Assembly (NCBI RefSeq): GCF_006334915.2
Contig: NZ_VDMA02000025.1
Coordinates: 60,468 to 124,467, forward strand
Source of the DNA: Microbispora catharanthi
GTDB lineage: Bacteria > Actinomycetota > Actinomycetes > Streptosporangiales > Streptosporangiaceae
Reading direction: 5' to 3'
DNA: 64,000 bases
Below the pieces are notes generated by a model, which was not told where the DNA came from, ran no database searches, and saw nothing but the letters and a program-made list of their open reading frames with translations. The position numbers and the translations under genes are program-made. Each line of letters opens with the position of its first letter. The stretch's first letter is position 1. This document shows positions 49,827 through 58,384 of this stretch, one piece after another.

Positions 49827-50291
49827 TCACGCGCGGGGACGCGCGATGAGTGCCGCCGTCACCTGGTGCGCCCGCGCGTTGAGACGGCGGACGAAATCGA
49901 CGAACTTCTCCAATTGGTCGTCGTCGTAGTCGGAGACGACCGCCAGGAACTCCGACTCCACCGTGGCGAAGACCTCCTCCAGCGCCGCCTCGTGCCGTCC
50001 GGTCGAACGGATCAGCACCTTGCGGCGGTCGAGGTCGTCCCGATGCCGCTCGACGAAGCCGCCGCGTTCGAGCCGGTCGACGACCGACGTGACGGCCGAC
50101 GTGCTCAGGCCGGTGAGCTCGGCCAGCCGTCCCGCCGTGAGCTCCGGCTCGTGGCGGGCCAGATCGAGGCACTTCAGATCGGTCGGACCGAGCCCGAATC
50201 GATCCGCGATCGCCTGGTGCAGCACGACTCCGCGGCCGGCGTTCTCGCGCATCGCCTCCATCAGAGCTCGCAGTGCCTCGGCGCCGCCCAC
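49827..50291 (-). CDS. MarR-family transcriptional regulator
   Basis: The 154-residue regulator has a central winged helix (LTAGRLAELTGLSTSAVTSV, then DRLERGGFVERHRDDLDRRK). N-terminal ALRALMEAMRENAGRGVVLHQAIADRFGL is typical of a full-length member, so the coding part looks intact. The start is uncertain: GTG at 50291 or ATG at 50261 or 50252; none has a good ribosome site. The upstream DNA is the opposite strand of a truncated monooxygenase gene, so the native promoter was probably lost. Confidence 0.82.
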   Translation of the reverse strand: MGGAEALRALMEAMRENAGRGVVLHQAIADRFGLGPTDLKCLDLARHEPELTAGRLAELTGLSTSAVTSVVDRLERGGFVERHRDDLDRRKVLIRSTGRHEAALEEVFATVESEFLAVVSDYDDDQLEKFVDFVRRLNARAHQVTAALIARPRA

Positions 50292-50969
50292 CTCATGCCG
50301 CCGACCGGCGGGCAGGGCGGCAGCACCGCCGTCATGGACGGGTATCACCTCGCCTGGAGGCTCGCGTACGCGCTGGCCGGTGTGGCGGGTCCCGGCCTGG
50401 TCGCCTCCTACGACGCCGAGCGCCGCCCGTACGCCGACGCCCTCGCCGAGCAGCAGTACGCGAACATGGTCCAGCGCCGGGCGCCGCACCTGCGCGACGA
50501 CACGGTCGCGGAGATCATGGATCCGGCGGTCGTGTTGTTCGGGTACGTCTCGCCGTCCGGCGCGTTCGTCCGCGAACCGGGCGAGGAGCGCCCGCTCTTC
50601 GAGGATCCGGCCTCGCCCTCGGGACGTCCGGGAACCCGGGCGCCCCATGTGCGGCTCAGCCGCGAGGGCGTGCCGGTCTCGGTCCGCGACCTGTTCGGCA
50701 CCGGGTTCACGGTGCTCGCCGGCGCCGAGGGCGGGATCTGGGAGAAGGCGGCGGCCGAGGCCGCGCGGAGTCTCCGCGTTCCCATCGAGACGTACGTCGT
50801 CGGCGGCGCGCCGGAGCTCGGCGACCCTGACGGCCGGTTCCCCGCCGCGTACGGGATCACCTCGACCGGAGCCGTCCTCGTGCGACCGGACGGGATCATC
50901 GCCTGGCGGTCGCCCGGCGAGGCCGGCCTCGCGGAGCTGGAAGGCGCGCTGCGTACGGTCCTCGCGTAA
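50280..50969 (+). pseudogene. 5'-truncated FAD-dependent aromatic monooxygenase (C-terminal half)
   Basis: The open frame from GAAHLMPPTGGQGGSTAVMD onward matches the second FAD motif (normally GDAAH) and the C-terminal domain of class A flavin monooxygenases, ending in the thioredoxin-like ALVRPDG-type segment (AVLVRPDGIIAWRS). About 290 N-terminal residues with the GxGxxG dinucleotide fold are absent. Homology stops at 50280, where the antisense MarR gene begins. The Asp of the GD motif is lost at the junction. No start or ribosome site exists, so this is a relic. Confidence 0.75.
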
Positions 50970-51013
50970 GCGGCTAGGGTGCTGGACTCGTGAGATCGAG
51001 CGGGGAGGCGCGG

Positions 51014-52090
51014 ATGCGACCGTCGGGACCGGAATGGGCCGAGGTGCGGCGACGCCTGGACGGGCATCGGCACGAGCTGACCGTGGCGGCGGATCGGCTC
51101 TATCCCGGGCCGCCCAGGGCCGGATCGACCCGTCTGCTCACCCGGGACGACTGGATCCCGGCCACGCCGCTCGACCTGCGCGAGGTGCGGCTCCGATGGG
51201 TGGAGGACGCGCCCGCCCCCGCCGTCACGGGCCGCGAACCGGAGGCGGCGGCCCTGCTCCCGGAGGGCGCCGGCGCCTACCCGGACGCGCTGGGGACGCT
51301 CGCCCGCCCCCGGCTCTTCGAGGACCGCACCTGCTACCGGCTGCTTGAGGTCGCCTGGCCGGAGCTGGCCTTCACCCGCGCGCGCTACTTCGACGGCCTG
51401 AGCGTGGGAGAGGCGGCCGCGCACGAGTCCGCCGCGCACGAGTCCGCCGGGTATGGCGGCGGACAGCCGCCGCCGTTCCGCGCCCTCGTGGGCGACCCCA
51501 CCGACCTGCGCCGGCGGCCCGCGCTCTGCGCGATCTCGATGCTCACGCTGCGCCACGACCGCCATGCAGGGGAGACGTCGTTCGTGCTGCACTGGCGCGA
51601 CCCGGCCCGGGTGGCGCACGCCGGCGGGCTCTTCCAGGTCATGCCGGTCGGGGTGTTCCAGCCCGCGCACGAGCCCGCGGGCGCGGAGAAGGCCGACCTC
51701 GACCTGTGGAAGTGCGTGGTCCGCGAGTACGCCGAGGAGTTCCTCGGACGGGGGGAGGAGTACGGCGACGGCTTCGACTACGACAGCTGGCCGCTCTACC
51801 GGCGCCTGACGGACGCCCGCGAGGACGGGCGGGCGCGCTCCCTCGTGCTGGGTGTGGGGGTCGATCCACTGACCTTCGCGACCGACTTCCTCACGGTGAC
51901 CATGCTGGAGGCGGAGACGTTCGACGCCGTCTTCGGCGAGGTCGCCGCGTCCAACAGCGAGGGCCAGGTCGTCGGCCGCGTCCCGTTCGACGCGGAGACG
52001 GTGCGGCGGTACGTCCGCGACGAGCCGATGCAGGCGGCGGGCGCGGCCGTGCTGGACCTCGCCTGGCGGCACCGCGAGGCTCTGCTGTAG
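51014..52090 (+). CDS. Uncharacterised protein with Nudix-like C-terminal domain
   Basis: The 358-residue protein has an unassigned N-terminal half and a C-terminal region with FVLHWRDPARVAHAGGLFQ and VVREYAEEFLG, which resembles the REUXEEXG of a Nudix box, although the full box is not clear. Proteins of this shape occur in Streptomyces, some annotated as regulators. A duplicated 15-bp unit encodes AAHESAAHES at about residues 135-144. ATG at 51014 follows GGGGAGG; a GTG at 50990 near a TAGGGT box is an alternative. Confidence 0.65.
   Translation: MRPSGPEWAEVRRRLDGHRHELTVAADRLYPGPPRAGSTRLLTRDDWIPATPLDLREVRLRWVEDAPAPAVTGREPEAAALLPEGAGAYPDALGTLARPRLFEDRTCYRLLEVAWPELAFTRARYFDGLSVGEAAAHESAAHESAGYGGGQPPPFRALVGDPTDLRRRPALCAISMLTLRHDRHAGETSFVLHWRDPARVAHAGGLFQVMPVGVFQPAHEPAGAEKADLDLWKCVVREYAEEFLGRGEEYGDGFDYDSWPLYRRLTDAREDGRARSLVLGVGVDPLTFATDFLTVTMLEAETFDAVFGEVAASNSEGQVVGRVPFDAETVRRYVRDEPMQAAGAAVLDLAWRHREALL
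51416..51445 (+). repeat. Two perfect copies of a 15-bp in-frame repeat
   Basis: GCCGCGCACGAGTCC occurs twice in tandem, encoding AAHES-AAHES within a loop of the Nudix-like protein gene. Confidence 0.9.
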
Positions 52091-52154
52091 TCACACGCAC
52101 GCCGCCCCCGCCGGCCGATGAGGCCGAGGGGACGGCGTGTCGCGAGGAGGACGG

Positions 52155-54110
52155 TCAGCTCTCGGGGGCGAGCGCGCCGGCGCCGCCCACGATCGGCAGC
52201 GTCACCGTGCTCTTCGTCGTGTCGAGGTGCAGCCGCGCGCCGGGGGCGGGCCGGATGGTGTAGTCGTAGTCGCTCGACAGCAGCACGACCCCGATCCGGT
52301 GCCCCGCCGGGAAGACGTAGTCGTGCGGCTGAAGGTCGAAGTCGAGGCGGTAGGGCGTGCCCGGCTTGACCGGCTCGGTCCGTGAGATCGACTTACGGTT
52401 CTGCGGGTCGATCCAGCCCCGGGTGACGATCTTCGCCTTGCCGTTCTGGTCGTAGTCGACGAGCAGCGCCGTGACGTTCGCGGCGGGCTGGTCGAAGGAC
52501 ATCCGCAGCGACACCCGCGGGGTGCCGCTGAGCCTGGCCGCCGCGGTCAGCGCCTCCGACTTGTACGCCAGGCGGTTGGGCGAGGTGGGGGCGTCGGCGA
52601 GGGTCTGCGCCCGCTTGGTGGCGTCGTCGACGATCGTCTCGGTCACCGGTTCGCCCGCCCGGGTCCTGCCGGGGGTGAGGACGCCCGCCGCGCCGCCGGC
52701 GCCGGGGGCCAGGTTGAGCTCGGTGTCCGCGGCGGCCGGGTCGGGCCACTCGGCGTACTGCACCAGGGTTCGGTCCTCGCGCTGCACCAGGGCGCGGGGG
52801 TCGTTCTCCACGCCGTTCTGGTAACCCCACAGATAGCGGGTGAACCAGCGGTTGAGGACGTCGACGCCGGGGGAGCCGCCATGCCCGCCCTGGTGCAGGT
52901 AGATCTTGTGCGGCACCCCGCGCGCCCGGAGCGCCTCGTACCACTGCGCGGCGTGCTTGGTCTTGACGTTCCAGTCGTTGAGGCCGTGCGCGACCAGCAC
53001 GGCGGCGTGGACCTTGCCGACGTCGTTCATGTAGTCGCGCTCGTCCCAGAAGGCGTTGTAGTCGCCGGTGACGCGGTCCTGCGCCTTCGCGAGCTCCTCG
53101 ATGACGCTCCGGCAGACCTGCGTGTCCGCGCGCGTGTAGACGTACTCCGCGAGCACGTCGGTGTCCTCGCCCTGGTAGCCGCCGGGTGCCACCACGGCGC
53201 CGTTCGCGCGGTAGTAGTCGTACCAGCTGGAGATCGCCGAGATCGGCACGATGGCCTCCAGCCCCTCGACGCCGGTGCTCGCGACCGCGTTGGGCAGGGT
53301 GCCGTTGTACGAGGTGCCGATCATGCCGACCTTGCCGGTCGTCCACGTCGCACCGACCTCCCGCCCGGAGGCGTCGTACGCCTTCGCGCGGCCGTTCAGC
53401 CAGTCGACGACGGACCTGGCGCCGATGGTCTCGTTGCGCCCGCCGGTGGTCGGGCAGCCGTCGGACTTGCCGCTGCCCAGCGACTCGGCGTGGACCACCG
53501 CGAAGCCGCGGGGCAGCCAGTTGGACTCGTGGCTGGTGCTGATCACCGGCTGCGGGCCGCTCGCCGCGAGGGGCGCGTCCGCGCCGCCGGCCCCGGCATC
53601 GTCCGCGGTCGCCGCGGCCAGCCGCTCGTCGGCCGCCGGGTCGAGCACCTTGCCGCCGCGGTCCAGCCAGCCCTTGCCCGGGCGGAGCGCCTGGTGGAGC
53701 TCGTGGTCCACGTCGTGGTTGGTGATGGGGTTGCCGCCGGCGTAGTAGGGGCTGACCTCGTACACGACGGGCGACTTCAGGCCGGCCGTCTCGGTCTCCT
53801 TGAGCCGGGTGACCTCGGCGTGCACCCGGTCGCCCCGGCCGTCGCCGTCGCTGTCGACCGGGGTCTCGATCCACACCTCCTCGCGGATCCAGTCGTTCCT
53901 GTTGGACGAGAACACCGGCTGGGCCATGCCGTCCTGGAACACCGGCCCGACGGGTACGGCCGCGCCCGCGGGGGCCGAGTTCGCGGCGAGCCCCGTGACG
54001 GTCGTGGCGACGGCGAGGCCCAGCGCCGCCGCGCCCCGGCGTGCGGCTCCCGTACGGCGTGACGCGGCCGGCGGGAGGGGACCAGGCGTCAATCGGCGCG
54101 ATGAGGACAT
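52155..54110 (-). CDS. Secreted Xaa-Pro dipeptidyl-peptidase (S15 family)
   Basis: The 651-residue exported serine peptidase removes N-terminal X-Pro dipeptides. A signal peptide (GAAALGLAVATTVTGLAANSAP) is followed by the alpha/beta hydrolase domain with nucleophile GMIGTSYNGTLPNAVA, acid in VAHGLNDWNVK and histidine in HQGGHGGSP, then the C-terminal jelly-roll (PHDYVFPAGHRIGVVLLSSDYDYT). The triad is complete. ATG at 54110 has GGAAGG seven bases upstream. With the neighbouring metalloprotease it fits an extracellular protein-degradation role. Confidence 0.93.
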   Translation of the reverse strand: MSSSRRLTPGPLPPAASRRTGAARRGAAALGLAVATTVTGLAANSAPAGAAVPVGPVFQDGMAQPVFSSNRNDWIREEVWIETPVDSDGDGRGDRVHAEVTRLKETETAGLKSPVVYEVSPYYAGGNPITNHDVDHELHQALRPGKGWLDRGGKVLDPAADERLAAATADDAGAGGADAPLAASGPQPVISTSHESNWLPRGFAVVHAESLGSGKSDGCPTTGGRNETIGARSVVDWLNGRAKAYDASGREVGATWTTGKVGMIGTSYNGTLPNAVASTGVEGLEAIVPISAISSWYDYYRANGAVVAPGGYQGEDTDVLAEYVYTRADTQVCRSVIEELAKAQDRVTGDYNAFWDERDYMNDVGKVHAAVLVAHGLNDWNVKTKHAAQWYEALRARGVPHKIYLHQGGHGGSPGVDVLNRWFTRYLWGYQNGVENDPRALVQREDRTLVQYAEWPDPAAADTELNLAPGAGGAAGVLTPGRTRAGEPVTETIVDDATKRAQTLADAPTSPNRLAYKSEALTAAARLSGTPRVSLRMSFDQPAANVTALLVDYDQNGKAKIVTRGWIDPQNRKSISRTEPVKPGTPYRLDFDLQPHDYVFPAGHRIGVVLLSSDYDYTIRPAPGARLHLDTTKSTVTLPIVGGAGALAPES

Positions 54111-54232
54111 CGGCAAACCTTCCACGAACCATCGGGGGGATTCGGGCCGGGGGATTCGGCCCGCAGAGGGCGATGCTAGGGACGCAAGTGCCGAATGTCT
54201 TCGGACGACCGTTCTGTCTTGATCACGACTGT

Positions 54233-54250
54233 TTTCGACAGATGTCGAAA
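54233..54250. promoter_or_regulatory. Perfect palindrome upstream of the S15 peptidase gene
   Basis: TTTCGAC-AGAT-GTCGAAA lies about 125 bp upstream of the peptidase start in an AT-rich island, a good operator candidate. In the rest of the 54111-54429 gap the sequence GGGGGATTCGG occurs twice near 54135 and no gene is seen. Confidence 0.5.
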
Positions 54251-54429
54251 TCTGCCCCAACGCGACACCGCAGGGCCGGATGATGATCGCCGTGCACGAC
54301 GTACCCGTGACGGTGACCCGGGCAGGCGCGGGCTCCGTCGACGAGACCGCCCGCCGGTCCGTGCGGCCTGCCGTCGCCACTACCTGCTGCTGGTTGTCCG
54401 CGCGTCGCCCTGACGGGCCCGGAAGGGCG

Positions 54430-55674
54430 TCAGTAGCCGTAGCGGCTCTTCAGATGCCGCCATACGTCGCGCAGCATCCAGGCGTCGAACTCGGTGATCG
54501 ACGTGGCGGAGCCCGCCTTCATGAGGAAGCAGCACTGCCCGGCTGGGGTCCAGTCGTAGAAGTCGTCCAGGCCGAAACCGTGCCCGATCTCGTGGAGGAG
54601 GATGTGGATGTCGTCGGTGCCGAGGTTGTCCACCAGATACTCGCTGCCGACGCGCTGTCCCCAGGCGCCTCCCATGCCGCCGTTCATGCCCTCGGTGAGC
54701 CACAGCGACATGTCGTAGTGGTGGGAGGCGCCGCCCGGGCAGTCCGGGTAGGCGCCGGACTGGTCGAACAGGCGTCCGCACGGCTCGGCGCACTGCGGCG
54801 CGTTCTCGCGCATGTCGCCGACGTACACGTCCACGGAGTCGTCGGTCCACTGCAGCGTGGCGCGGTCGCGTACGGCCCAGCCGACCACCTTCACCGGCAC
54901 GTCCGCGTACGGCCAGCCGTTGTGGCCCGCCATCACGTCCATCCACTTCTTGAACGACCTGGCCAGCGCAGCGTGGATCTTGTCGCGCAGCTCCGCCGAG
55001 ACCGGGGCGCTGGAGTCCCAGCGGACGCAGTAGTTGACGCTGCCGCCGTTGGCCATGATCTGGTCCCAGCCGTAGTTGCGGTAGCCGTACAGGTCGGGGT
55101 AGGTGGACTCGACGTGTCGCCAGACCTCGTCGAGCGGCGCGACCATGTCGGCGGGCGGGCTCCAGCCGCTCTGCTTGACGGCGTCGGCGAGCGCCCTGAT
55201 CTCCAGCAGCCCGACCGACGCCTGGCCGCTGCGCAGGACGACGCGCAGCCGGGTCGTGGTGACGGCGGGGAACGTGACGGTGTTGTAGGTGTCGGCCGCG
55301 GTGGGGTAGGAGGCGGCGACGTCCACGTACGCTCCGCCGTCCCAGCTCTGGAGCTTCCACGAGACCGGCAGCCGGACGCCGCCTCCGTCGTCGAAGAAGT
55401 AGACCTGCACCGAGGAGATCGTCTGGGCGGACGGCCAGGTCAGCTGGGCCCACTGCTCGCCGGCCTGGGGCCAGGTGCCCCAGCGGCGGTTTCGCGTGTC
55501 ATCGGAGCGAGCCGGGTCGATGCCGTCGTTGACGGCGGCGACGCTCTCCCAGGGAGAGGTGTAGGAGGCGGAGGCGGTGGCCGACGGGGCCACGTTCGCC
55601 ACGGCGGCGTCGGCACGCGTGGGCGCCAGCAGAAAGCCTGCGACCAGCGCGAGAACGGCGAACAATCGCCTCAT
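54430..55674 (-). CDS. Secreted metalloprotease-like protein with N-terminal discoidin domain
   Basis: The 414-residue exported protein has a signal peptide (MRRLFAVLALVAGFLLAPTRADA), a discoidin/F5-8C-like domain at about residues 26-160 (NVAPSATASASYTSPWESV) and a C-terminal domain with HEIGHGFGLDDFYDW at about residue 360, a HExxHxxxxxD zinc motif followed by CFLMKAGS with the Met-turn-like methionine. It is metzincin-like, perhaps a snapalysin relative, but not closely like any named peptidase. The discoidin domain suggests binding to glycans or cell surfaces. The start is ATG at 55674. Confidence 0.82.
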   Translation of the reverse strand: MRRLFAVLALVAGFLLAPTRADAAVANVAPSATASASYTSPWESVAAVNDGIDPARSDDTRNRRWGTWPQAGEQWAQLTWPSAQTISSVQVYFFDDGGGVRLPVSWKLQSWDGGAYVDVAASYPTAADTYNTVTFPAVTTTRLRVVLRSGQASVGLLEIRALADAVKQSGWSPPADMVAPLDEVWRHVESTYPDLYGYRNYGWDQIMANGGSVNYCVRWDSSAPVSAELRDKIHAALARSFKKWMDVMAGHNGWPYADVPVKVVGWAVRDRATLQWTDDSVDVYVGDMRENAPQCAEPCGRLFDQSGAYPDCPGGASHHYDMSLWLTEGMNGGMGGAWGQRVGSEYLVDNLGTDDIHILLHEIGHGFGLDDFYDWTPAGQCCFLMKAGSATSITEFDAWMLRDVWRHLKSRYGY

Positions 55675-55934
55675 GCCTGTCTCCTTCGCGGCACGGTGAG
55701 CGAGCGCTCACCGGGCCGCCGTCGGGGGGAGTGCTGTGGAGCGGGAGTGCTCCGAGTTTTTTCCGCCACAAAAGGGGTGTCAAGCCCCCAACCGGAACGA
55801 TGTGACAGACGGGATCACGAGCCGGCAGGGTCGGCGCGGCTCCACAACGACCCGGTGAATTCCGGAAGAAGTCGCTGATTTTAGGATGACCTGGTCGTTC
55901 AAGGGTGAAGAGGTGGTTTCCGGGATGACAGCGC

Positions 55935-57311
55935 GTGGATGACAGGGCGGTTGGGGACCCGCTGACTCCGCATGACGGGGTGATCCGGGATGAGCCGGTG
56001 GTTCGGGACAGGGCGGTGGTTCGGGATAGGGACTTGCCGGAGGGCGATGTAGCGCGGCGGAGCCCTGCGAAGCAGCGACAGGGCCGTGCCCGGTCCGCCA
56101 TCTGGACGCGCCGCCTGGCGGTCGCCGCGCTGGTGCTGGCCGCGCTCAACCTCAGGCCCGTCGTCACCAGTCTCGGGCCCGTGCTCGAGGAGGCCCGTGC
56201 CGCCCTCGGGATGAGCGCCACCGTCGCCGGGCTGCTCACGTCCGTGCCGGCGGTGTGCTTCGCGCTGATCGGCTCGGCCGCACCCCGCCTGGCCCGCCGT
56301 CACGGACCGGAGGGCGTCGTCCTCGCCGGGATGGCGGCGGTCGCGCTCGGGCTCGCCCTGCGGCCGTTCGTCGGCAGCACCCCGGTCTTCCTCACGCTGA
56401 GCGGTTTCGCACTGGCCGGGATCGCGGTCGCCAACGTGCTGTTGCCGGTCGTGGTCAAGCAACGCTTCCCGGACAGGGTCGGCATGATGACCGGCCTGTA
56501 CTCCATGGCCCTCAACCTCGGCGCCGCCGCCGCCGCCGTCACCGTCCCGCTCGCCGGGGTGTTCGGCGGTGACTGGCGTGCCGGTCTCGGCGCCTGGGCC
56601 GTCCTCGCCGCCGTCGCCGTGCCGCCCTGGGTCGCGCTCGCCCGCGACGGCCGGCGGCCACCCGGGAAGCAGGACGGGCAGCAGACCGGGCGGCAGGCCG
56701 GGCGGGCGGCGGGCGGGCACGCCGCCGCGGGGGCCGGGGCGCACGTACGGGTGGCCCGCAGTCCCACGGCCTGGGCGCTCGCGGTCTTCTTCGGCCTGCA
56801 GGCCACCTCCGCGTACGTCATCATGGGCTGGCTGCCCCAGGTCTTCCGTGACGCCGGGCTGTCCGCCGAGGCCGCCGGTCTGCTGTTCGCCGCCACCTCC
56901 GTGCTCGGAGTGCCGCTGTCCTTCGTGCTGGCCGCCGTCGCCGGACGGCTGCGGAACCAGAGCGGCATCGCGGTCCTGCTCGGAGCGTTCGGGCTCGCCG
57001 GGTACGCCGGGCTCTGGGCGGCTCCCGCCGCCGCGCCCTGGTTGTGGGCGGTGCTCCTCGGCGTGGCCAACTGCTCCTTCCCGCTGGCGCTCACGATGAT
57101 CGCCATGCGCGGCCGGGACGGCGCGACGGTGATCCGGTTGTCCGCCTTCGCGCAGAGCGTCGGCTACCTGCTGTCGGTCCCCGGCCCCATCCTGGTCGGA
57201 GCGCTCTACCAGCACACCGGCGGCTGGCAGGGGCCGCTGGCCTTCGTGGTGTGCCTCATGGTGCCGCAGATCGCGGCCGGATACCTCGCGGGCCGCGACC
57301 GGCAGATCTGA
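55935..57311 (+). CDS. MFS transporter, CynX/NimT type
   Basis: A 458-residue 12-helix permease of the family that includes CynX (cyanate) and NimT (2-nitroimidazole). The LNLRPVVTSLGPVLEE motif in helix 1 is characteristic, and helices after residue 250 start with VFFGLQATSAYVIMGWLPQ. The first 55 residues are a hydrophilic, Arg/Asp-rich extension with an 18-bp tandem repeat; the true start may be GTG at 55935 or a later GTG. A long loop rich in Gln/Gly/Arg/Ala separates the two halves. Substrate unknown. Confidence 0.85.
   Translation: MDDRAVGDPLTPHDGVIRDEPVVRDRAVVRDRDLPEGDVARRSPAKQRQGRARSAIWTRRLAVAALVLAALNLRPVVTSLGPVLEEARAALGMSATVAGLLTSVPAVCFALIGSAAPRLARRHGPEGVVLAGMAAVALGLALRPFVGSTPVFLTLSGFALAGIAVANVLLPVVVKQRFPDRVGMMTGLYSMALNLGAAAAAVTVPLAGVFGGDWRAGLGAWAVLAAVAVPPWVALARDGRRPPGKQDGQQTGRQAGRAAGGHAAAGAGAHVRVARSPTAWALAVFFGLQATSAYVIMGWLPQVFRDAGLSAEAAGLLFAATSVLGVPLSFVLAAVAGRLRNQSGIAVLLGAFGLAGYAGLWAAPAAAPWLWAVLLGVANCSFPLALTMIAMRGRDGATVIRLSAFAQSVGYLLSVPGPILVGALYQHTGGWQGPLAFVVCLMVPQIAAGYLAGRDRQI
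55978..56031 (+). repeat. Three 18-bp tandem repeats in the transporter N-terminus
   Basis: Copies begin at 55978 (diverged), 55996 and 56014; the last two differ at one base (CGGTGGTTCGGGACAGGG and CGGTGGTTCGGGATAGGG). They encode VIRDEP-VVRDRA-VVRDRD. Confidence 0.85.
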
Positions 57312-57420
57312 TCTCCAGGCGCTCCGGTCGCCGGCACTCCCGACCGCCGCCGTGTGCGCAAGGGCTCGCCGAGCGTCGTGGGAGACGTCGCGGCCGCACG
57401 GATCGGGGCGCGTTCCGCTT

Positions 57421-58311
57421 TCACGCCTTCTCCGCGTAGCGGTGGGCGGCGACTTCCCGCGGCAGCCCCAGCATCCGGAAGAACAAGGCGTCCATGGCGC
57501 GGTCGGGCAGCACGCGCCGCAGCCGGGTCAGGAGCTTGGCATGGCCGCCGACGGGATAGCGCGTCTTCGGCCGTCGGTCGGTCATCGCCCTGGCCACGGC
57601 GGCGGCGACGACCTCCGGAGGGCTGCCGCTCCGCTCGTGACCCATGGCGATCTTCTCGATGACGTGGCCGAAGGTCTCGCCGTAGTCTTCGCGGCCCTGC
57701 GATGAGAACCGCTCGGCGACGGCCCGGCGTCCGTTCGCGATCAGCTTGGCCGGCGCGTCGCTCCGCGTGGCGCCCGGCTCGACGATGCTGACCGGCACCC
57801 CCCACGGGCGCAGTTCCATCCGCAGCGCGTCCGTGATCGAGACCAGACCGTGCTTGGACGCCGTGATCGGACCGAGGAACGGCAGCGTGATGCGTCCGCC
57901 TTCGGAGCCGACGTTGACGATCCGCCCGGGGACGCGCTTCAGCAATGGCAAGAACGCCTGCGTCACGGCGAGCTGGCCGGTCAGGTTGACCTCGAGGTGA
58001 TGCCGGAACTCCTCCAGCGGCACGAGTTCCATCGGCCAGGGGGCGCCGATGCCGGCGTTGTTGACCAGACCGGCCAGTCCGGCGCCGTCGGTCGCCCGTT
58101 CCACCGCCGCGACGGCCGCCGTGATCGACTCCGCGTTCGTGACGTCGATGTGAACGGGCACGATCGCGCCTGCGGACCGGGCGCGCAGGGCCTCCCCGTG
58201 GGCCTCGTCGCGTACTCCGGCGAAGACGGTGAATCCTCTGCCGCTCAGCGCCAGGGCCGAGGCCCGCCCGATTCCCGACGACGTACCGGTGACCACCACT
58301 GCTCGCGGCAT
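57421..58311 (-). CDS. Short-chain dehydrogenase lacking the catalytic tyrosine
   Basis: The 296-residue SDR has the cofactor motif TGTSSGIGRA and NNAGIG near residue 85. The active-site segment reads GPITASKHGL: Lys153 is present, but the tyrosine expected four residues before it is Ile149. Catalysis by the standard mechanism is doubtful unless a different residue takes over. ATG at 58311 follows GGAGGAGG. It is divergent from a TetR gene, and the space between them holds three GGTGAGTT/AACTCATC half-sites, so it is probably the regulated target. Confidence 0.85.
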   Translation of the reverse strand: MPRAVVVTGTSSGIGRASALALSGRGFTVFAGVRDEAHGEALRARSAGAIVPVHIDVTNAESITAAVAAVERATDGAGLAGLVNNAGIGAPWPMELVPLEEFRHHLEVNLTGQLAVTQAFLPLLKRVPGRIVNVGSEGGRITLPFLGPITASKHGLVSITDALRMELRPWGVPVSIVEPGATRSDAPAKLIANGRRAVAERFSSQGREDYGETFGHVIEKIAMGHERSGSPPEVVAAAVARAMTDRRPKTRYPVGGHAKLLTRLRRVLPDRAMDALFFRMLGLPREVAAHRYAEKA

Positions 58312-58336
58312 CGTTCCTCCTCCAGATCTCAACACT

Positions 58337-58370
58337 GGTGAGTTTTACTGTAACTCATCGGCGGTGAGTT
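58337..58370. promoter_or_regulatory. TetR operator: three GGTGAGTT half-sites
   Basis: GGTGAGTT at 58337-58344, its complement AACTCATC at 58352-58359 (one mismatch) and GGTGAGTT at 58363-58370. They give two overlapping inverted repeats between the divergent SDR and TetR genes. Confidence 0.65.
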
Positions 58371-58384
58371 AATGTGTGAGGGTG
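58370..58384 (+). promoter_or_regulatory. -10 box of a leaderless TetR transcript
   Basis: TAATGT at 58370-58375, then six bases, then GTG at 58382. It overlaps the operator, so the repressor would block its own promoter. Confidence 0.5.
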
